From an uncultured Bryobacteraceae bacterium (lineage in GTDB: Bacteria; Acidobacteriota; Terriglobia; Bryobacterales; Bryobacteraceae), in the NCBI GenBank assembly GCA_937921835.1, contig CAKZVG010000490.1, forward strand, positions 1-12,091: a stretch of 12,091 nucleotides of DNA, written 5' to 3'. Position numbers and translations under genes: made by a program. How positions within the stretch are numbered: position 1 is the first letter of the stretch; every line of letters starts with the position of its first letter. This document shows, piece after piece, positions 7,391 to 12,091 of this stretch. The notes under the pieces are model-generated. The model did no database searches and was not told where the DNA came from. It saw only the letters and a program-made list of their open reading frames with translations.

Positions 7391-8902
7391 CTACGTGGTG
7401 ACGATGCCCACTTGCGGCCTTTCGGCGATCGCAAGCGGATAGTCAGCCAGCGGCAGGTTTTGGAAAACGCCGTTGCGCGGCGCCTGGAGCCGGTAGACGC
7501 CACCGTGCAGCAGGTCCACGAGAACGGGTTCGTGGAAGGCCGCGGCGGCGCGCAGGTCGATGCGGGCGAGTTCCGGCAGGTACTCGGACGGGTACCAGGG
7601 CAGCCAGTAAGCGAGGATTCGCCCGGCGGAGGAGCGGTAGGCGGCCAGAAGCGGCACGGAGGGAAAGGCGTCGTCTTCGGGGCCGATGCCGTAGAACGGA
7701 CCGGCGTCGCGCACCTCGATCTTGTATTCGGTCTCGGCCGGGGCATAGCGGCCGTCGATCAGGGCGCAGAGGTTCCGGTAGGCGAAGAACCCGGGCTTGG
7801 GCTTGCGGTCGGGGTTGGTGAGGAGGCACTTCTCGTTGACGCCGACGGTGCGGACCCGGGAGCCGCCGCGTTCGGGGAATCCGAGGATGCGGTCGATGGG
7901 GGAAAGAAAGGAGCGCCGGGGGAGTTCGCCGCGCTTTCCGCTATCGGCGAGGAGGAAGTAGTTACTAAGTCCGGCGCCGAGGAAGTAAGTGTCGGTCAGG
8001 CCCTGGCGCAGCAGCCACTTGGCCTGGATATTCAGCCCCCATGGGGCGCGGCCGCGGTAATTGCGGGTGCTGCTGTGGGAGGGATACCCGCACTCGCCCT
8101 GCCATAACTCAAGACGCGGCCCGTGGCGCTTGAGAAGGGCTTTGACTTCGAGGCCGCGGTAGATGCGCTCTTCGGGAACGCTGGCGTAATCGTGAAACGT
8201 GACGACGTCGATGAGCCTAGCGGCGCCGCCGCTCAGAAAGCCGTCGATGAAATCCGGGACCAGTCCGGCGGTGGATCCCGCGAGGATCCTGGCCCTGGGG
8301 GCGATCTGGCGGATGACGCCCGCGGTCTCGCGCACCAGACGGCCGTAGTCAACGGCGCTCGGCTCCGCGCCCCAGTAGGCGCGCAGGTTGGGTTCGTTCC
8401 AGATTTCCCAGTGGGTGATGAGGTCCCGGTAGCGTTCCACCGCCGCGCGGACGAAGGCGAGCCAGGCTTGCATGGCTTCGGGGCTGCCGGTGGGCGGGCC
8501 GAGGGTGCGGCCGTAGATCTCGGCGAGTTTGGGATCGTCGTAGGTGCTCCACTGCGTATAAAGCGAGTTCCCGCCGGTGAGGGTGACGAAGGGGGTGATG
8601 CCGTGGCGGAGCACGGCGCGGAAGGCCTGATCGGTGCGCGACCAATCGTAGCTGGCGCGGGCGGTCTCGATCTGGGACCAGGAGGCGACGAGGCGGGTCC
8701 ACTTGACGCCGATGTCCGCCGCGCGTTCGAGGATCGATTCGTCGAGCGACCCGGCCTGAATGCCCCAGGGGGAGGACGTGATGTCGCGCGATCGCTTGGG
8801 CGCAATGTGGCCCAGGCGGGGGAGCGGGATCAGTTCCGCGGGCGGGGCGGCGGAAGTGGCGGCGCAGGCGGCGCCGGAGGACAGAAACAGGCGGCGAAGC
8901 AT
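7391..8902 (-). CDS. Tat-exported clan GH-A glycoside hydrolase, GH39/GH5-like
   Basis: This is a 503-residue protein starting at the ATG at 8902. The N-terminus MLRRLFLSSGAA fits a Tat signal (RRxFL), followed by a short hydrophobic stretch and Ala-rich sites near residues 15-21. The TIM barrel spans about 45-385. The acid/base Glu170 lies in WEIWNEP (165-171), the clan GH-A strand-4 signature, and the likely nucleophile is Glu270 in LWQGECGYP (266-274). VVTFHDYA (233-240) matches the strand before it. The C-terminal part (about 390-503) looks like the small beta-sandwich that accompanies GH39/GH30-like enzymes. By family it is a retaining beta-glycosidase; xylose-, glucuronate- or other sugar specificity cannot be told. 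Its start overlaps the yfhO-like stop by one base (TGATG), and it has its own strong ribosome binding site. It is the last gene of the minus-strand group, and its stop lies 2 bp from the convergent hydrolase gene. Confidence 0.87.
   Translation of the reverse strand: MLRRLFLSSGAACAATSAAPPAELIPLPRLGHIAPKRSRDITSSPWGIQAGSLDESILERAADIGVKWTRLVASWSQIETARASYDWSRTDQAFRAVLRHGITPFVTLTGGNSLYTQWSTYDDPKLAEIYGRTLGPPTGSPEAMQAWLAFVRAAVERYRDLITHWEIWNEPNLRAYWGAEPSAVDYGRLVRETAGVIRQIAPRARILAGSTAGLVPDFIDGFLSGGAARLIDVVTFHDYASVPEERIYRGLEVKALLKRHGPRLELWQGECGYPSHSSTRNYRGRAPWGLNIQAKWLLRQGLTDTYFLGAGLSNYFLLADSGKRGELPRRSFLSPIDRILGFPERGGSRVRTVGVNEKCLLTNPDRKPKPGFFAYRNLCALIDGRYAPAETEYKIEVRDAGPFYGIGPEDDAFPSVPLLAAYRSSAGRILAYWLPWYPSEYLPELARIDLRAAAAFHEPVLVDLLHGGVYRLQAPRNGVFQNLPLADYPLAIAERPQVGIVTT
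7411..7435. terminator. Stem-loop at the convergent gene ends, possible transcription stop
   Basis: CTTGCG (7411-7416) pairs with CGCAAG (7430-7435). Inside it GCC/GGC (7417-7419, 7424-7426) closes a TTTC loop, leaving a 3-base bulge. It lies 23 bp beyond the + strand stop and inside the last codons of the minus-strand glycoside hydrolase. There is no T tract on either side. The reading as a shared 3'-end signal is weak. Confidence 0.2.
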
Positions 8903-11064
8903 CAGGATCTCCTTTTGAGCCGGACCGGCAGGGCGAGAACGAGCGTCAGCAGGAGGCCGGCGGCGGTCAGGGCCAGTCCTCCGTAGACGGACACGGGACG
9001 GAAGCGGAAGTCCACCTCGTGCGAGCCGGCCTCCACGACCACGCCGCGGAGCGCGCCGTAGGCCTCCCAGATACGCGTTTCGCGCCCATCGACATAGGCG
9101 CGCCAGCCGGGGTAGTACGTGTCGCCCAGGATCACCAGGCCGCGGCAGGACATCGCGGCGCGCAGGCGGACGCGGTTGGGGGCGTACGCAACGATCGCCA
9201 CGCCGCCGGCCTGGCAGCGATCGAGGTCCGGCGCGGCGCCCACCAGAACGGCGGTTTGGGCGGGATCGAAGTCCGGATGCTCCATGGCCTCGTTCAGGGC
9301 GGGCACATCGGGGACGGTCACGATCTCATGCACCGCGCGGGCGCGGGGAAGGGCGCCGGGGACGCGGAACACCTTGACGCCGCTGCTCCCCTGGAAGGCG
9401 TCCACGAGATCGGGACGGTTGGGTTCCCTGGCGAGATAGTGCGTGACCGCGTAGAGGCGCTGCGACCAGGCAGTGTGACGGGCGAAGCGCAGCAGGTTGG
9501 CCGTTACGCCGGCGACATAGCCTTCGGTGGTGTTGATGGAGTGCAGATCGCCGAAATTCACCGGCACGTCCTGGTCGTTGACGGCCACGCGCGCCAGTAC
9601 CGGCTCGGAACGCAGAAAAGCGGCGGCGTCGCGGTTTTCAGCGAGGGCGCGGGCGAAGGGCTGTCCGGACTCCGCGGAGCGGTTGCGCCAGGCGCGAGTG
9701 TGCACGGCGTGCATCTCCGTGAGCATGAGGAAAGCAAGGATCGCCACCAGCGAGAGGCGGCCGATGCGGCCGGATCTCCAGGCGAAGACGGCGGCACAGA
9801 GGATTAAACCCGCCCACCCGGAGAGCAGCATGGCGTCGCCGAGGTTGGGTTTCCACACCGCGGCGGTGAGGAGAATGACGGCGCCGAGCGCGCCGGCGGC
9901 GGCGGCTCCGGCCGGCAGCAGGCCCCAGCCGCGACGGCTGAGGAGGCGGTCGGCGCCGTAGGCCGCCAGGACGGCGAGAGCGAAGTTGGCCAGATGCAGC
10001 GCGCGCACCGGCACGCGGGCCTTGTGGAGTTCGGGCACCAGCGAGTAGAGAACGCCATGCAGCGGCGTGAAAGCGCCCATGGCAAAGGCGGCGGCGAGAA
10101 CGGCCACGACCGCCAACCAGCGCACCGCGGGCGATCGCCAGCAGGAGCATACGGCGGCGGCGGCAAGAAAAACGGCGGTCAGGCCAAGGAAGCCGGAGGA
10201 GTCGCCGATGGCGCCCTGATCGGGCAGGAGAACGCCGGCCAGGCCGCGCGGCGTCAGCGAGTAGGTTTCCGCGGAGAGATAGGAGACGACATCGCCCCAG
10301 CCGGCGGGTTCCGGGCCAGGCGGACCCCAGCGCCGGGCGAGGCGGCCGAACTCCAAGGTTGGCCACAACTGCGCGGCGCCGGTCAGCGCGGCGGTCAGGA
10401 AGGTAAGGGCGGCGGGCGCCAGCGCCGCCATACCGCGCCGGATGAGCAGCGCCAGCCAGGCGAAGGCGAGGGCGAGCGAGACCAGCAGCGGGATTTCGTG
10501 GTGGCCGCTCAGCCAGGCGATTCCGAGGAACAGGCCGGAGAGCGCAGCGCTGGCGAGGACGCGACGGCCGCGCGCGGCGCGGACGAAGAAGAGGCAGACC
10601 AGGGGCGTCCAGATGGCGCCGTTCAACACATCCAGCCAGGCGGCGCTGCCCATGAATCCGCCGAAGGAGAAGGCGCAGGCGGCGAGGATGGACGCGGGAC
10701 GGCCGCGGCGGAGTTCGCGGCACAGGGCATAGGCGCCAAGCGCGCCGATGAAATGCAGGACGACGTAGTACCAGTTGAGAAACTCCGTCCGCAGGGAACC
10801 CTCGCGCAGCGGCAGCAGCAGGAACAGAAGGTTGAGCGGATTGAGCGGACCGGGCTGGGTGTGGCCGATGAGCGGCTGTCCCATCCAGATGTGAGGATTC
10901 CAGAGCGGGAAGCGCCCGGCGTGGATCTCGCGGGCCATGAACTGAAGCCGCGGGATTTCGAGGTAGGCCATGTCGGGGTGGTCAAACCAAACGTACTGGT
11001 CCGTGAGCGCGAGCTTCCAGTAAAAGCCGATGGTGAGCAGGAGCAGGACCAATGCCGCGCGCAT
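8902..11064 (-). CDS. YfhO-family multi-spanning membrane protein
   Basis: This is a 720-residue protein from the ATG at 11064. A TTG 10 codons upstream (11094) is possible but has no ribosome binding site. The first membrane segment (2-20) is followed by an outside loop with acidic residues D28 and D31, as in GT-C glycosyltransferases. The family signature PLWNPHIWMGQPL and PLNLLFLLLP lies at 53-85. About ten further hydrophobic segments run to residue 450. A soluble extracytoplasmic region (about 455-690) includes PGWRAYVDG (652-660), typical of YfhO proteins, and a last helix (692-713) with an Arg/Lys-rich tail closes the protein. By family these are thought to transfer sugars from polyprenyl carriers to envelope or surface polymers, as proposed for Bacillus YfhO; the acidobacterial members have no proven function. 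Upstream is the PHP gene (54-bp gap) and downstream the glycoside hydrolase (1-bp overlap), which suggests joint expression. Confidence 0.87.
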   Translation of the reverse strand: MRAALVLLLLTIGFYWKLALTDQYVWFDHPDMAYLEIPRLQFMAREIHAGRFPLWNPHIWMGQPLIGHTQPGPLNPLNLLFLLLPLREGSLRTEFLNWYYVVLHFIGALGAYALCRELRRGRPASILAACAFSFGGFMGSAAWLDVLNGAIWTPLVCLFFVRAARGRRVLASAALSGLFLGIAWLSGHHEIPLLVSLALAFAWLALLIRRGMAALAPAALTFLTAALTGAAQLWPTLEFGRLARRWGPPGPEPAGWGDVVSYLSAETYSLTPRGLAGVLLPDQGAIGDSSGFLGLTAVFLAAAAVCSCWRSPAVRWLAVVAVLAAAFAMGAFTPLHGVLYSLVPELHKARVPVRALHLANFALAVLAAYGADRLLSRRGWGLLPAGAAAAGALGAVILLTAAVWKPNLGDAMLLSGWAGLILCAAVFAWRSGRIGRLSLVAILAFLMLTEMHAVHTRAWRNRSAESGQPFARALAENRDAAAFLRSEPVLARVAVNDQDVPVNFGDLHSINTTEGYVAGVTANLLRFARHTAWSQRLYAVTHYLAREPNRPDLVDAFQGSSGVKVFRVPGALPRARAVHEIVTVPDVPALNEAMEHPDFDPAQTAVLVGAAPDLDRCQAGGVAIVAYAPNRVRLRAAMSCRGLVILGDTYYPGWRAYVDGRETRIWEAYGALRGVVVEAGSHEVDFRFRPVSVYGGLALTAAGLLLTLVLALPVRLKRRS
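8909..8913 (-). promoter_or_regulatory. Strong ribosome binding site for the Tat-exported glycoside hydrolase
   Basis: On the minus strand AAAAGGAG lies 6 bases before the ATG at 8902, inside the last codons of the upstream yfhO-like gene. It is the best Shine-Dalgarno match of any gene start in the window. It supports this start and suggests efficient initiation that does not rely only on coupling. Confidence 0.7.
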
Positions 11065-11096
11065 GGCTCTCTGTAGGATGATACCCCTCCGCAAAG

Positions 11097-11116
11097 GCGC
11101 GCGGGAGGAAGCGCGC
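11097..11116 (-). other. Stem-loop in the PHP-yfhO gap, anti-Shine-Dalgarno-like loop
   Basis: GCGCGC (11111-11116) pairs with GCGCGC (11097-11102) around an 8-base loop, which reads UUCCUCCC on the minus-strand transcript. It sits directly after the PHP stop (11119). The loop can pair with GGAGG just downstream (+ strand 11086-11090 region). It could be a partial terminator or could influence translation of the next gene. Neither is certain. Confidence 0.25.
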
Positions 11117-11118
11117 GG

Positions 11119-11976
11119 CTACCCGGCGAGGCGGCGGAGCCCTTCGAGCAGCAGCGCGGGCGTGCGCACGTTGCCCCGGCCGGAGCCAAGCCGGACGGCG
11201 GGCTTGACGGTTCCGTGGTAATCCGAACCGCCCGAGGGCGCCAGGCCGAGGCGCTGGGCGATGGCGGCGTAGCGCGCTACGTCATCAGGAGCGTGGTCGG
11301 AGTGGTGGACCTCGAGGGCCTGAAGACCGGCGGCATGGAAAGCGGCGATCATCTCCTCTTCCCGGACGCGGTCGCCGCCGGCCAGGCGCACCGGGTGCGC
11401 GATGGAGGTGACGCCGCCGGCGGCCCGCACGCGCGCGATGGCCTCAACGGTGGAAGGCTCCTCGCGGCGCACGTAGGCGGGAGCGGATTCATCGAGGTAG
11501 CGGTCGAAGGCTTCCTGCACGCTGGCGACGTAGCCGCGCGCCACCATGACGCGGGCGAAGTGCGGGCGCCCGGCCAGCTTGCGCCCCAGCGAAACCACTT
11601 CGGCCAGGGGCACATCCAGGCCAAGTTCCGCCAGGCGTTCCGACAGGCGCCGGTTGCGGTCAAAGCGCGAGCGCTGGAGATCCGCCAGCCAGGCGCGCAA
11701 GGCGCTGGGCACACCGCCGTTGAAGAAGTAGGCCAGCAGGTGAACGCTGCGCCCGCGCGGGCGGCCGGTTTCGGGGTGGCGGGTGCTGATCTCGATGCCG
11801 CAAATCAGTTCCAAGCCGCGCCTGGCGGCCAAGGGCGCGGCGCGCTCGTAGCCGCCAAAAGTGTCGTGGTCGCAGATTGCAAGGGCTTTCAGTCCGGCCG
11901 CGACCGCTTCTTCGACAAGCTGCTCGGGCGTCGAAGTACCATCGGACTCAGTTGTATGCGTATGCAGGTCGATCAC
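11119..11976 (-). CDS. PHP-domain phosphoesterase, TrpH/3',5'-nucleoside bisphosphate phosphatase-like
   Basis: This is a 285-residue protein. The GTG at 11976 was chosen because PHP proteins of this type begin right at the first metal motif (V/M-I-D-L-H-T-H). An ATG at 12070-12072 in the same frame would overlap the APS kinase by 125 bp and add residues unlike the family. The metal ligands are all present: H5, H7, D12, H37 (CDHD), E62 (GIEIS), H79, H194 (IAHP), and D252/H254 (SDYH). The mid-region GRPHFARVMVARGYV (136-150) plus EAFDRYL is the insert seen in TrpH/YciV and Cv1693-type members, which remove the 3'-phosphate from pAp-like nucleotides (YciV also trims RNA 5' ends). Expected role: cytoplasmic conversion of PAP to AMP. 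Overlapping the end of an APS kinase gene by 29 bp, it is well placed to clear PAP made when PAPS is used. Specificity is inferred from similarity and context. Start choice is moderately sure. Confidence 0.87.
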   Translation of the reverse strand: MIDLHTHTTESDGTSTPEQLVEEAVAAGLKALAICDHDTFGGYERAAPLAARRGLELICGIEISTRHPETGRPRGRSVHLLAYFFNGGVPSALRAWLADLQRSRFDRNRRLSERLAELGLDVPLAEVVSLGRKLAGRPHFARVMVARGYVASVQEAFDRYLDESAPAYVRREEPSTVEAIARVRAAGGVTSIAHPVRLAGGDRVREEEMIAAFHAAGLQALEVHHSDHAPDDVARYAAIAQRLGLAPSGGSDYHGTVKPAVRLGSGRGNVRTPALLLEGLRRLAG

Positions 11977-12091
11977 TCGATACCAGCCCAGTTTCCTCCA
12001 GTTTAGCCCAAACCTTGTCGGCGCTTTCTTCGGGCGTTTCGAGCGAGGAATTGACCACCACGTGGGGATCAAGCGGCGGCTCGTAGGGGTC
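11948..12091 (-). CDS. cysC: Adenylylsulfate (APS) kinase, C-terminal end (5' part outside window)
   Basis: The minus-strand frame is open from the window edge to a TGA at 11948-11950, giving 47 residues. It begins DPYEPPLDPHVVVNSS and continues LETPEESADKVWAKLEETGLV, matching the end of APS kinases (the SPYE-PP segment, the V(D/N)(T/S)S strand, then the ExSVxKI-type helix). The last 10 residues (SSDRPAYAYN) go slightly beyond the usual end. By family the enzyme phosphorylates APS with ATP to make PAPS, the donor for sulfate reduction or sulfotransferases. The P-loop and APS-binding residues lie outside the window, so a stand-alone CysC cannot be told from the C-terminal domain of a CysN-CysC or ATP sulfurylase fusion. 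Its last 29 bp overlap the PHP gene start in another frame. Confidence 0.8.
   Translation of the reverse strand, partial: DPYEPPLDPHVVVNSSLETPEESADKVWAKLEETGLVSSDRPAYAYN

Noticed and set aside
8123..8986. Open frame of 287 codons on the + strand opposite the glycoside hydrolase
   Set aside because: The minus strand carries WNEP and the nucleophile motif, a Tat signal and a strong ribosome site; the + frame has low-complexity composition.
9994..11076. Open frame of 360 codons on the + strand opposite the yfhO-like gene
   Set aside because: It is rich in Gly, Gln, Glu and Ala with no recognisable motif; the opposite strand encodes a well-supported membrane protein.
11977..12072. Upstream ATG start of the PHP gene at 12072
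   Set aside because: It would lie within the APS kinase frame, and the added residues (basic, Trp-rich) do not resemble the PHP N-terminus, which normally begins at the first HxH motif.
1..12091. CRISPR array, tRNA, rRNA, insertion sequence or prophage
   Set aside because: No regularly spaced repeats, clover-leaf-like sequence, transposase or phage-like gene was found on either strand; nearly all bases lie in confident coding genes.

Overview
The window is GC-rich, densely coding bacterial DNA. The best guess for the source is an acidobacterium of the Solibacter/Bryobacter type. This is inferred from three things: a large TonB-dependent receptor of the kind expanded in that group, a YfhO-type membrane protein, and several exported hydrolases with short signal peptides. 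No rRNA or other taxonomic marker is present, so the assignment is tentative.

Left half (1-7388, + strand): the end of a TonB-dependent outer-membrane receptor (its N-terminus lies outside the window) is followed, after 86 bp, by three tightly packed genes for exported proteins. These are an unclassified TIM-barrel glycosidase-like protein, an SGNH/DUF4886-type hydrolase, and a protein with two alpha/beta-hydrolase domains in tandem. The three are joined by ATGA and GTGA stop/start overlaps, so they are almost certainly co-translated. Together with the receptor they look like a small locus for degrading and taking up an acylated or glycosylated compound. The substrate cannot be read from the sequence. 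In the tandem hydrolase the first domain has an intact Ser-Asp-His set, while the second has Gly where the nucleophilic Ser should be.

Right half (7391-12091, - strand, read right to left): the C-terminus of an adenylylsulfate (APS) kinase overlaps by 29 bp a TrpH-like PHP phosphoesterase. Next come a YfhO-family multi-spanning membrane protein and a Tat-exported clan GH-A glycoside hydrolase, which overlaps the YfhO gene by one base (TGATG). All four run in one direction with gaps of at most 54 bp and may form one transcription unit. The first pair fits PAPS synthesis plus removal of the by-product PAP. The second pair fits envelope or extracellular glycan work.

The two groups converge, with only 2 bp between their stop codons (7388 and 7391). 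No tRNA, rRNA, CRISPR array, insertion sequence or phage gene was seen, and no stretch over 100 bp lacks a gene. The points most worth a second look are the degenerate second hydrolase domain, paired codon-usage islands at matching places in the two hydrolase halves, the APS kinase-PHP pairing, and the unclassified TIM-barrel protein.
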